64,000 bases of DNA, from NCBI GenBank assembly GCA_037974335.1, contig CM075760.1:43280103-43344102 (forward strand). The letters run 5' to 3'. Made by a program: the position numbers and the translations under genes. Numbering within the stretch: the stretch's first letter is position 1; each line of letters opens with the position of its first letter. The notes under the pieces are model-generated. The model was not told the origin of the DNA, ran no database searches, and worked only from the letters and a program-made list of their open reading frames with translations. Positions 10,421 to 20,052 of this stretch are shown one piece after another. This stretch comes from Prionace glauca (Eukaryota > Chordata > Chondrichthyes > Carcharhiniformes > Carcharhinidae).

Positions 10421-11026
10421 GTATATTCACCAGAATAAGATGCTACAGAAAAGTAAACAGAACAGTGTAAAAGTTGAGGATATTCTTATTGAGCAGCTGA
10501 GAATGCTCGAGGAGCCAATTGGCCCACTTATGACCTTATTTCCCATATTCTAATCAGTGCGGTCAAGGCAATGGTTATGGTGATGTGAATGAGTCAGTGT
10601 GGCTGGATGATCTTATAATTTCAGGTTCTAGTATCTGTGGTGATTCGGCCTCTGCCAAATTTCCAACTGGTTTGCTCTTTGAGGCGGGCTTGTTTCTCCT
10701 GAGGCCTCTCCCACTCTCTGTGTTTGCCAAAGTGACTCAGCTCACCGATGTGAATAAGCTGTTTTTTCCAACACAAACCTGATTCACATTAGTTCAGAAG
10801 GTCATGTCAGATGTAAGAGGAGTCTGTTATGCTTAGAAGGAGCTGCGGCAAAGAAGCGGAAGATGAGAATGATGTTAATGATGATTGACAGGAATGCATT
10901 GGAACCTTGGCGATTTTGTAGATCGAGTACATTTTACACTTTGAAATCAGAATAACGAGATGCCATTTGGAAATGCACATTTGCTGTCTGCCTATTTTAG
11001 GATTTGAAGTATCGCTGATGTAATGT
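10421..11026. other. Intergenic before tRNA-Lys
   Basis: No feature recognised. Confidence 0.4.
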
Positions 11027-11099
11027 GCCCGACTAGCTCAGTCGGTAGAGCATGAGACTCTTAATCTCAGGGTCGTGGGTTCGAGCCCCACGTTGGGCG
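11027..11099 (+). tRNA. tRNA-Lys-CTT: tRNA-Lys (CTT)
   Basis: A complete 73-nt tRNA. The acceptor is GCCCGAC paired with GTTGGGC (one G-T), the D arm reads TAGCTCAGTCGGTAGAGCA, the anticodon loop is CTCTTAA with CTT, the T arm is intact and the discriminator is G. It matches the vertebrate tRNA-Lys(CTT) body closely. No T4 run follows within about 20 bp, so termination may be leaky. A truncated relative sits at 54603. Confidence 0.95.
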
Positions 11100-11824
11100 C
11101 CATTATTCTAAAACTTTATTGGGAGAATTCCATTTCTCCAGAATGTCACCGCTTAAAATGAGTCGTTCACAATCTTGCTTTGTTAATATCTCAATCACTA
11201 TTTTCTGAATGAAAAGTGCCTCCACTCCTTTGGAAGTCGGACAGTTTTGTGCTTAATTCAGTGGACAGTTTTTTTAAAAATCATTTAGCACCAGATTTGA
11301 ACCCAATTGGGAAATATTTGTGTGAGGGGAAAAAATAAAATCTACTCCATCATTAGCCAGATTTTACCCCGTATCATCATCTCCATCGTCAGAGTTTTGC
11401 ACCCTATCAATGTCCTTTTACTGTTCTTGACGATCTGAACATGACATTTTCAACTCAACGCAAACCTGGCTAATAGTGGAGTAGATTTTACTTTTTCCAC
11501 TTACACACATAATTTCCAGATTTGGGTTTAAGATTCGCATTCAGTTATGAAATTTAATAGTACTTGAGAGTTGTGATAAGCTGGTGGTTCCGCGGCTTTA
11601 CTACAGTAAGGTTTATATAGGAGGATGCCAATAATTCTCTTTGAATGTGATGAGCTACAATGAAACTTAATGCAGTAGGAGGTAATGTACTCAGTATTAC
11701 GGGGGAACCAGCATAGACACTTTAAATATGAATTGTTGTGGGTAATTGACACGATTACGGAATGGGACTGATTCAAACTGGCAGAAGTATTGCATGATCA
11801 CTTGCAGGTTTCTGTGGTGTGTTC
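11100..11824. other. tRNA spacer, related to DNA at 54.66-54.81 kb and 59.86-60.11 kb
   Basis: No gene seen. The first part resembles the DNA after the Lys relic near 54.66-54.81 kb. The part from about 11550 resembles the DNA before tRNA-Gln near 59.86-60.11 kb (shared 'ctgtgataagctg'-like and 'cagtaaggtttat' blocks). Confidence 0.6.
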
Positions 11825-11896
11825 GGTTCTGTGCTGTAATGGTGAGCACTCTGGACTTTGAATCCAGCGAACCGAGTTCAAATCTCGGTAGAACCT
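11825..11896 (+). tRNA. tRNA-Gln-TTG: tRNA-Gln (TTG)
   Basis: A 72-nt tRNA with acceptor GGTTCTG/TAGAACC, anticodon loop CTTTGAA (TTG), an intact CCGAG/CTCGG T stem and discriminator T. The D loop has GGTGAGCA where the usual gene has GGTTAGCA. No strong T4 terminator follows immediately. Confidence 0.92.
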
Positions 11897-12214
11897 TTCT
11901 TTAATTTCTCAATTAATCAGATGATTAATTTGGTGAAGGGCATTTCAATTCAATCACCCCAAATGAATATATGGTATAAACAAGACACGTTCATGGGGCC
12001 CGGGAAACTAACATGGGTGATAGGAGAAAGAGGGTGATGGCAGAAGGCTGCCTTTGGGGCTGGAAGCCAGCGTCCAATGGCGTTTCAGAAGAACCTATGC
12101 CGGCTCCCCCATTCTTCGTCATTTATATAAATTACATAGATGATTATGTGGGGGTAAGATTGGTATCTTGAGAATAGATGTTTAAAAATTAACTTTTTTT
12201 TCTACCTGCGATAC

Positions 12215-12615
12215 CTGTAATAATCTCAGGAAGAAATCACACTGCACAACAAAAATATATTCACAGTTCAGCTGCTGGAAAGGGAAGGTGGTTGTGGCGA
12301 TTAAATAAAGCTTCCACCAATTATTATTCTGTTCTTTCTAACGAGATCAGTTCCTCGCCTTCAGTTCCTATATTGGAAACTGCTCTCGGTCTGTCTGTTT
12401 GAAGTGTGGTGTTTGCCAAAGTTATTCACTGGTATCAGAGGCGTTTCAACCGGAGCCCAATTTATTCTCTCTCATTCCATGGGGGAATTGTGCGTAATCC
12501 CAACAGTGTTCAGTACTGAGACCAGCGAGATCCTGATCATTTTGTCGATGTTGAGATCAATCCATTCCCTGACCACTCACTCCTTACCCCTCGCACTGAG
12601 CGAAGCGCAGAATAG
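12215..12615 (+). repeat. Duplicated block, inverted copy at 20.16-20.52 kb
   Basis: The reverse complement of 20155-20518 is readily alignable to this block: shared 'gagatcagttcctcgccttc'-like, 'tgaagtgtggtgtttgcc' and 'gcactgagcgaagcgcag' segments. Its class is unknown; it may be a non-autonomous interspersed repeat. Confidence 0.7.
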
Positions 12616-12639
12616 GATATATTTTATGGCAAAGATGTG

Positions 12640-13755
12640 TAGCAAAGAGTGGATCCATTTGCGTTCCACATGCAACATGACTTACATTTATAAATTCTCA
12701 TCTTGAACATTTCAATTGAAATTCCAAGGCAAGCAGAGCTTTATGAGCAGAATGGTTCAGATTCCCATCCCCTTTAATATGACCAAGTTGTTTCTGATTT
12801 CACTACAGAGGTTGTCTATTAAACAATGACTGAACACAGGAGGTGAATGTGAGAAGCTGAAGTTTCCAGTTGAAGAGGTTCCCAGTGTCTCTGAGCAGCT
12901 GAACTGGGGAAGCCTTTGGGCAGAGACTGTCCTGCTGCTATTTCCCTTCCTGGCCACCAGGGGTCGCTGTAATACGCCCAGGCGCTGCTCCGCCCAGTGT
13001 CACCTCTTGCCCACACCGGCCCAGCCGCTGCTCGTTAGCGGAACATCCGGGACTTGAAGAGAGGCGGGGCCAGCCGCCATATTGCCGTGACGTCATTGTC
13101 AGCCCTCCCCTCCCCCCCCCCCCGTCGAGGAAAAAGCGACGGTTCAGAAATGTAGAAAATGAGAGAAATTCCCACCCGGAAATCCCGCCGGGAGCGGAAT
13201 TAAAATTAAATAAAATACATATTTTTATAAAGCGGCAGGTGGCGGAACCGCGCATGTGCTGTAGTATTTTCCCAGAGCGCACCGCGCGGGGGTGATTGAA
13301 AAACAGACGCAATAAAAACAGAAACGATGTTCCCGAATGGAGAACGAACCGAAAGTCTGACGGGTGAGGATGTGAATAATAATCATCAGAATTTAAAATA
13401 TTAAAAGATTAAAATGGAACTCCCTGGGCGCATGTGCGGGAGAGGATTTCAACCAAAGTGCAGCGCGCGGGACGCCGTCTCCCCTGGCAACGCAAGATGG
13501 CGGCTGGACTTCTCCCCTGGCAACGCAACATGGCCGCTGGCCGTCTCCCCTGGCAACGCGGGCGATGTGTGTGATTGTGGCGCAGGCGCAGTGAGGTCTG
13601 CCTGCAGCCCATTGTCCAGATTGCCCCAAGTGGATGTGGTGGGGATGGTGCAGCAGATGGAGCAACAATCCCAGTTTCAATGGGGGGAGAGAAGCTGCAA
13701 TGCTGCTCCCTGTTGTTCACTCGTCTCCCCAGTCTCAGCATTGCAGAGTGTTGCA
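12640..13755 (+). repeat. CpG-rich dispersed element, copy 1
   Basis: Alignable over its length to 61.60-62.72 kb and, for its first 400 bp, to the reverse complement of 25.04-25.40 kb. It holds a CTCF-like site (CCACCAGGGGTCGCTG near 12955), a perfect CRE (TGACGTCA, 13088-13095), 'GCCGCCATATTG' (YY1-like), NRF1-like sites and three units of a 33-bp repeat (about 13467-13560). The composition is that of a promoter CpG island, but the multi-copy, inverted dispersal points to a mobile or duplicated sequence. No protein is assigned: frames on both strands are repeat shadows. Confidence 0.7.
13467..13560 (+). repeat. 33-bp tandem repeat with AAGATGGC cores
   Basis: Nearly three units of CTCCCCTGGCAACGCAA-gATGGC type. 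Each holds an NGATGGCNGC-like core that resembles a YY1 site or a start-codon context. There are four units in the copy at 62.4 kb. Confidence 0.85.
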
Positions 13756-13967
13756 AAATCAAAATGACAAAGGCAGCAGCTGTTGCAGTAATAACATCAA
13801 ATTAATAAAACATGTGATAAACTGCAACAATAAAGACCCGCAATCCGATGCAGCAACATAAAATTGAAAGTCGCTCTTTCACAGATGATGCCCCAAGACC
13901 TCATCTTTCGCTAAAACTTGTAGAACCGTCAGTTTCCCCTGTCACAGGTGACAGCTGGAGTTACAGG

Positions 13968-14265
13968 AAACGGCACAGTGGTTAACACTGTTACCTCTCA
14001 GCGCCAGGGACTCGGGTTCGATTCCTGGCTTGGGTCACTATCCGTGTGTGGAGTTTGCACACCTCCCAGTATCTGCGTGGGTTTCCTCCGTGTGCTCCGG
14101 TTTCTTCCCACAGTCCGAAGGACGTCAGCTGCATTTGCCGTGCTGAATTCTCCATCAGTGTACCCGAATAAGCGCCGTGGTGTGGCGACTAGGGAATTTT
14201 CACAGTAACTTAATTGCATTGTGAATGTAAGCCTTACTTGTGAATAATAAACTTTACTTCAAAAT
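13968..14265 (+). mobile_element. tRNA-derived SINE, near full length
   Basis: The plus-strand tRNA-like head contains 'acagtggttaacactgttac' and the B-box-like 'gggttcgattcctggc'. The body is 'gtgggtttcctccgtgtgct', and the LINE-like tail is 'taagccttacttgtgaataa'. Confidence 0.85.
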
Positions 14266-14780
14266 CTGCGCGTCTAGACACCACCATAAACCACAGCGCA
14301 TTTAGTGCAAGAGGCGATGTGTGAATTACGGAAGCTGTAGAACAGAAACAGGCCTTCTGGACCAGAAATTCTGGGATCCATCTCCACTTCATGGATATAG
14401 AGGATGTTTTCCTTATCCGGTCACACAGGTTGATGATCTGCTTGTAAATTCTTCCAATAAGCCGAATGACAAGTGAAAACAACAGGAGAATTTCCTGCAG
14501 GAGTTACTGCCGGAGGAAATGGAAACAACTGCCCGACTTTGTCAGGTATAATCATGGAGCAACCTAATGGGAATCTCTGGTTTTCTAGCGCCACCTCAGG
14601 GCATGGTACCTGGTCCATGGCACCTACCGTATTACTAACTGAAATGTTTTGCTGAGTCCAAATTGTCTGCTTTGTTTTCTACAATGACGACGAAAGAGTT
14701 TGGATCATCAAATTCTATAAATATTCTCATATTCATTCCTTAAACTGCCCCGTTGCTTTTTTGGTGATGTATTTTTTAGT
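14266..14780. other. Intergenic, nothing recognised
   Basis: No repeat or gene recognised. Confidence 0.4.
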
Positions 14781-14899
14781 AATAAACCATTTATTGTAAT
14801 TAATAGTTTGAGAATTCACCAGGATTTTAGGTTCCGTTTCAGACTCATTCTGATCACAATGTTTGCCTAACGCTCTGTTATGTTGAGTGAGGCTCTGAC

Positions 14900-15100
14900 A
14901 GTTTTTGTACAGGTTCAGCCCAGCTCTGTGTCTCTGTGGGTCTCTGTGCGCAATAATACACCCCGAGTCTGTCAGCTCTGTTTTAGACACTTTCAACGGG
15001 ACGCTGCGGATTGTATCATTGAGCTCCGCTGAGAAACGGCCCCCAGGGGATCTACCTGTGTTCCCAGTGAATGTATTTGTTTGCAGCAGATACTCCATAG
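14900..15100 (-). pseudogene. TCR V-segment pseudogene, 5'-truncated and frameshifted
   Basis: The minus strand has the FR2-end to FR3 part (MEYLLQTNTFTGNTGRSPGG, RFSAELNDTIRSVPLKVSKT, ELTDSG). One base is missing before the YYC region, so the second Cys is out of frame. The RSS is still good: heptamer CACAGAG (14932-14938), 23-bp spacer, nonamer ACAAAAACT (14900-14908). FR1, CDR1 and the leader are absent. It is the closest relative of V6 at 20.6 kb, sharing CACAGAG and about 100 bp of 3' flank. Confidence 0.8.
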
Positions 15101-15305
15101 TTTCACCAAGATTTCCCAGTTAAAGGGCTGCTCGGAACCCGGGAAACTACTACAAAGGCGGATTTTACAGAGAATGATACATTCAGCATCGCAGAAATAA
15201 AGCATCTGGGTAATTTAGTATTTTTATTATGTTCTAGTTATATTAACAGTTCATGAACCAGGTCACAGATCTGATTCAGTGAGAGGAGGTGAGAGTGTCT
15301 TTGCC

Positions 15306-15344
15306 GGTTTTTGTACGGGCTGACTGCGCCTCTGTAACAGTGTG
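15306..15344 (-). promoter_or_regulatory. V-segment recombination signal (23-RSS), variant heptamer
   Basis: Consensus nonamer ACAAAAACC (15306-15314), 23-bp spacer, heptamer CACACTG (15338-15344) instead of CACAGTG. The first CAC needed for RAG cutting is kept; the later base change would be expected to weaken it. Confidence 0.8.
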
Positions 15345-15782
15345 GGGCTCAGCGCACAGTGATACACGGCAGAGTCAGAGACACGGACCCCGGTGATATT
15401 TAATGGAGCAGTTTTCTTGACTTTGTCCAAATCAGCAGAAAACCGGTCAGGGAAATCTGGAGACGTTTCTCCGCCACCCGTACCATATTTCTTCAATAAA
15501 TATCTCGGAGCTTCCCCAGGATATTGGATGTACCAAAAAAGAGCATTGCCTGCAGATGTTGTTTTGTAACTGCAGTTCAATATTACCGTCTGTCCTTCCT
15601 GAACCGTTAATTCAGGCGGCTCCTGGGAAACTGAATCTTGGCCACTGGTTCCTGCAACAACATATAGAATGTGTGAGAAATCTGTGAATAAAAATAACCC
15701 ATGAAACGCACACTGAGGATTTGAGCTCAGACCCACCGGGCAACATGACCATTATTATCAGTAAAGCACACAGGGAACACAT
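15345..15782 (-). CDS. T-cell receptor alpha/delta-type V segment (V4), probably functional
   Basis: Leader exon 15737-15782 (MCSLCALLIIMVMLPG) with donor GTGGGT; 85-bp intron; V exon 15345-15651 after TTGTTGCAG, phase 1, reading GTSGQDSVSQEPPELTVQEG. Framework: Cys in ILNCSY, Trp in LFWYIQYPG, PDRFSADLDKVKK, then SDSAVYHCALSP. The residue before the second Cys is His rather than Tyr, and FR2 has YIQ rather than YRQ; both are unusual but tolerable. A GCTGACATCA element lies on the minus strand at 15935-15944, about 153 bp upstream of the ATG, and resembles the V promoter decamer. Confidence 0.85.
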
Positions 15783-16694
15783 GGATCCTGACTGGAAGAA
15801 AAAGGCGACACTGTTTAAAATGTGTTGTTGTTTCTAGTCTTGTAACACAGAGTAAACTCAGGTCAGAGGCAGCTTCAATCATTGGGAAACTGGGGGCCGG
15901 TTATCAGTGCTGCCATTGGCTGGTGTCTCAGCTCTGATGTCAGCTGTGGACCAATCGCTGTGAGTGAAAGGTTTAATAGGGCTGACACGCACCAATCACA
16001 TTCCGTCCCTGGCTGTGGGTGTCTACACTTCCTCCCTCTTTCTCTCTCTCACATTTTCCCTCATTCTGTATGTTCCTGGGTTTAACTCGTTTTCCTCCGA
16101 ACTCATTGTGTAAATATTTCTTTGGATCGATTTTTCTTTCTAATTAATGCGGAAAATTAAATATTTTATCATCGATCTGATGAACATGTACTAATGAGTG
16201 CATCTAGAGTATGACAATAAATAATAATGAGGTGTTTTATGAATATGGGATAAGAAGTCACAGAACTCCACATCGACCTACGGTTTCACCGGAGTTTCTC
16301 TTGTCCTTGGAAAGGACAGATTTCAATCAGTCATTATTTCTACTCAAGGGACTTTAGAATGGGACAACACTGAAGCTGAATTTCACAACAGATCACTTTG
16401 GAAATGTGTCGCCTTACAGATAGGCACCTGATCCAGAACGATGATGAGTACAGATTGATGAAGTTATTCACCCCGGAAACCTGTGTGTTTGTGTGTATTG
16501 GATCAGAAAGTAATTGAGTTTGATCCGGGAGTAATCTGAGCGCCAAATGTCACATTTCTCAACAGTGACGATCGTTAACCTCAGCGAGGGAATACAATTC
16601 AGACCGGGGCTGTGTTGTGGTCTTAATTCTCTGTATATGTCGACAAGATGCAACACTTTTTTATACAGAACCATTGATGATGTGAACTTACACC

Positions 16695-16733
16695 GGTTTT
16701 TGTATGAGGTCCGTGGGAGCCTTATTCACTGTG
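16695..16733 (-). promoter_or_regulatory. V-segment recombination signal (23-RSS), consensus
   Basis: Heptamer CACAGTG (16727-16733), 23-bp spacer and nonamer ACAAAAACC (16695-16703): the best RSS in the window. Confidence 0.93.
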
Positions 16734-17214
16734 GGTCTCAGTGCACAGTAATACACGGCGCTGTCTGTCATCTTCAAACCTTTCATGGACAAGTGAAAAG
16801 TGCTTTGTTTCAGGCTGAGATTCCCGCTGAAATGCTCAAAGCCGGGAGCCGTCTCGTTAAACCCAGAACTATCGGCTCTGAGCAGATACTGAGGAGCTCG
16901 GTGCGGATACTGGCGATACCAGAACAGGCCATAGCTTGTAGCTGAACTCGATACAGAGTAATTGCAGGATATTGCTGAATCTTCACCCTCGGCTGCTTCA
17001 ACTCTTGGTTTCAACTGGGACACCGAGTCTCCGTTACTCATCTCTGAAGATAAAGAGCAGACACACAGGGGGTTAGGATTAAGAGGAAGACAATAATCAA
17101 ACAGCGATGGGAAAAGGAGATTGCAAAAGGATTACGATGTACTTTTGGAAGATTCCAGTTTCACTGACCTGCGATCAGGACAATAACCAGAGTTAGAAAT
17201 ATTTTCACCCTCAT
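16734..17214 (-). CDS. T-cell receptor alpha/delta-type V segment (V5), apparently functional
   Basis: Leader exon 17169-17214 (MRVKIFLTLVIVLIA) with donor GTCAGT; 125-bp intron; V exon 16734-17043 after TCTTCAG, phase 1, reading EMSNGDSVSQLKPRVEAAEG. Framework: Cys in AISCNY, Trp in LFWYRQYPHRAPQ, then MTDSAVYYCALRP before the heptamer. FR3 is slightly divergent (FEHFSGNLSLKQSTFHLS). V4 and V5 are neighbours 1.4 kb apart in the same orientation, suggesting local duplication of V units. Confidence 0.9.
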
Positions 17215-17514
17215 GGTTCCAGACTGAACTCCAGGAACAGAAACACGAATCTCTGGCTATAACCGATTTGGAATGTGAGAATTTGAAAGAGAAGGAGTAT
17301 GCCATACCATTGGCTGGGGTTTATTTCCCCTCCCATTTTATATGGGTGAATAGAAACTTTCTGAAGAAGGAGGCCGTGATGTTTTGTAAGTGATCACAGA
17401 ACGCCCTCCCGTGGACAGTACAACCGCATCAGAAACAGACACAGAACCAAGAGCCCAGACAGATACACTCCGAGAAACATAGAGACACAGAAATATCCAG
17501 TAACAGCTACAATT

Positions 17515-17960
17515 CTGGCCAAGAGGAAACATCCACTCCACATCCACCCTGTTAACAGCTCTTACGGTTTGAAAGGTTTTAATAAAGTTACCTCTTTTTC
17601 TTCTAAACTCCAGTGGATGCAACCCAGCATCACCATTCTTTCTTTGTAAAATAACCTACTCATTCTGGTAATAGTTTTCCAAACCTTCGAATATTTTCTA
17701 AAGCATTACCATTCGATAAGGAGGCAAGTATTGTGCACAATTCTCCAAATATGGTCTCACAAATGCCCTGTATAACGGAAACATGCCCTGCCTATTTTTG
17801 CAATACATTCCCTCATAATAAGTGATAACATTCTATGTTATTTTCTAATTAATTGCTGTACTTGCACACTAACCCCTTGTGATTTCTGGACCAGGACAGC
17901 CAAATTCATTTATACCTCAGAGTTTCGTGATCGCTCGCCATTTACATATTAATCTTCTTT
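17515..17960 (-). mobile_element. CR1-type LINE 3' fragment
   Basis: Minus-strand text includes 'ctccaaatatggtctcacaa' and 'gccctgtataac', usual for the CR1 RT C-terminal region. The open part MHPLEFRRKRGNFIKTFQTV lies at 17560-17622. Old and divergent. Confidence 0.65.
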
Positions 17961-17984
17961 CATTTTCAGCATACCAAAATTGAG

Positions 17985-18530
17985 AACTGGCGCTACGACA
18001 ACGGATGAATGAACATCGTTCAACAATCACCAGGCAAGACTGTTCCCTTCCTGTTGGCGAACACTTCAGCGGTCACGGGCATTCGGACTCTGATCTTCGG
18101 GTAAGCATTCTCAAGGCGGCCTTCATGACACACGACAGCGCAGAGTCGCTGAGCAGAGACTGATAGTCAAGTTCCGCACACATGAGGACGGCCTCAACAG
18201 GGATCTTGGGTTCATGTCGCATTATCTGTAACCCCCGTGACTTGCCTGGGTTTGCAACATCTCACTAACTGTACTGTCTGGAGACAATACACATCTCTTT
18301 AACCTATGTTTAATGCTATCTCCACTCACATTGTCTGCACATTTAAGACTTGAATAGCAGGTTAGCTGTAAAGACTCGCATTCTAATCAGTATTCTGTAA
18401 ATTGTGTGTGTCTTTTTATGCCCTTCTCTGACCAGAACTTTCCACACATCTGACGAAGGAATAGCGTTTCCGAAAGCTTGTGTGTTTACTGGTACATAAA
18501 CTGGTTGGACTTTAGCCTGGTGTTGTGAGA
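17985..18530 (+). mobile_element. Penelope-like element 3' fragment
   Basis: The plus strand shows the end of a GIY-YIG-like region (LRQRMNEHRSTITR) and a later segment with THEDGLNRDLGFMSHYL. A long 3' region follows, ending in 'ctggttggactttagcctgg' and 'tgttgtgag'. Related copies are at 23.27 kb and 43.0-44.56 kb. The Penelope assignment rests on the protein pattern and is not searched. The element is broken and 5'-truncated. Confidence 0.6.
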
Positions 18531-18771
18531 ATTCTTCCTGCACTGGTACCGTCAGCAGGCCTGGAAAGCTCCAGTGTACATGGTTCTTCTTATTGGAGGG
18601 AATGTGCAAAGGGGCAGTGACCTCAAAGATAAGTTTTCTTGTAAATTTGATAAAAATAACAAGACTACCAAGCTAACGATCAGTTATATCGTGACCTCCG
18701 ATAGCGTCATGTATTCCTCTGCTATGAAACCCATACTGCTACAGAAATATAACGCATGCCGTACAAAAACC
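18531..18771 (+). pseudogene. TCR V-segment pseudogene, 5' half lost
   Basis: The plus strand begins at FR2 (LHWYRQQAWKAPVYMVLLIG) directly after the Penelope-like fragment. It runs through FR3 (KFDKNNKTTKLTISYIVTSD) to SVMYSSAMKP. The second Cys is Ser, and the preceding Tyr is also lost. A CATACTG heptamer (18732-18738), a 24-bp spacer and a consensus nonamer ACAAAAACC (18763-18771) remain. The leader, FR1 and CDR1 are missing, probably removed or displaced with the insertion. Confidence 0.8.
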
Positions 18772-18799
18772 CCACATTGGCAGTTCCAGTTAGCTGCCA

Positions 18800-19900
18800 G
18801 CAGGGCGCGCTCACGCGCCCCTAATTCAGATTCCACAGTGAGAGTGCCAGAGATTCATCAAATTACAACAAAACACAACACTCAGACACAGCAACTGATG
18901 TGGTACAGTTTCACAGTTACATTATTTGATGATTTTAACTTACATTTGCAATGGACACAACATTGACAAGTCGATTTGAGATTCCGTAACTCCCTTGTTT
19001 TGATTTTCAATGCATTTCTCTGCCCATTTGTTCCTAACTGTTCTTGCCTTTCCTGGTTTATGGAAATTGTGCGCATTTCCCTTTCCCAGTCTTTAACGTA
19101 AACAATTAAAGCTTTTTCTGTTACCTTGTACATTAATTCAGAACCTCTCTAATACAGCTGCTCAGCTTCCCATCCGCATCACTGATAACGATTTTGCAAA
19201 GTATTGAATCATTTACGAACACTGACACTCCTGGTCCGAGTCTACTGGTCCGCAATGTGGAATGAAACCACTGTTACACAGAGGCAAAGTTGTAGAATTC
19301 CAATGTGACATTATTATTGAGTTCAATTCTCTCCAGACTAAGTCTACCTGTGACTACACTATCTATGGTAGCCCCGCCCACAGGTTTCCTGTGCTGTTCT
19401 CACCCTGATCTGTCTCACCTGCGTTATTTTATTGGAGCTTTTATTGGAGATATCGATCTTTTCTGCTTTCCCCTGCTTGGCACTCTTTTGATCAGCAGTC
19501 ATGGGGAGGCAACCTATATTCACACTCTGAAAGAGGGTTTCTCACACTGCAAAGTTACAAATTGAGGGAACATCGTGTGGAAATATCTTAGGCCATTCAT
19601 TATTCTATCACTTCTAATGAAGTAGATGTCTCAACTCTAAAAAATAATCATCCCCCACCATAACTGCTTTCCCAAACATGTTTCAAAACAAGCTGCTTGT
19701 TATGTTGTTGTGTGGATATTGTCATTCTCCATGTCAGAACAGAACCATCAAGACTCAGGGGACCAGTCGGTTCCTGAAATGACAGTTGAAGGGGAAAGTA
19801 ATCCCCTGTCGTGGGATGACCAAATTCACTTCTCTCCGCCAATAGGATGAATTGTAGACAAGGGAACTATGAGGTCATTGGTTGCATTGAAGTACATAGA
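18800..19900. other. Intergenic, nothing recognised
   Basis: No repeat family or exon recognised in about 1.1 kb upstream of V6. Confidence 0.4.
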
Positions 19901-19913
19901 AACTTGAAGCTGA

Positions 19914-19934
19914 TTGGATGTCATCTGATGACAT
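19914..19934 (+). promoter_or_regulatory. V6 promoter palindrome and decamer-like site
   Basis: TTGGATGTCA (19914-19923) keeps the GAYRTCA core of the TCR V promoter decamer about 130 bp upstream of the V6 ATG. It overlaps a perfect 8-bp inverted repeat, ATGTCATC-T-GATGACAT (19918-19934). A TATA-like 'ttttgaataaaaac' lies near 19990. Regulatory role inferred. Confidence 0.5.
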
Positions 19935-20052
19935 TTTCAGCAGTAAACCAATCAACAGGGGCCCGGATCTGACTCGATCTTTTCCGCTTTTGAATAAAAA
20001 CAATTCAGCTTCAACCCGTTCTGGTCAAATTCGCCGCAAGCTCTTTGCAAAC

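Noticed and set aside
13393-13767. Overlapping frames on both strands of the CpG-rich element as proteins
   Set aside because: Both strands are open because of GC-rich 33-bp repeats; compositions are repeat-like and differ between copies.
14476-14655. Small plus-strand frame with SSATSGHGTW as a V or J remnant
   Set aside because: No framework residues or RSS in register; resemblance is chance.
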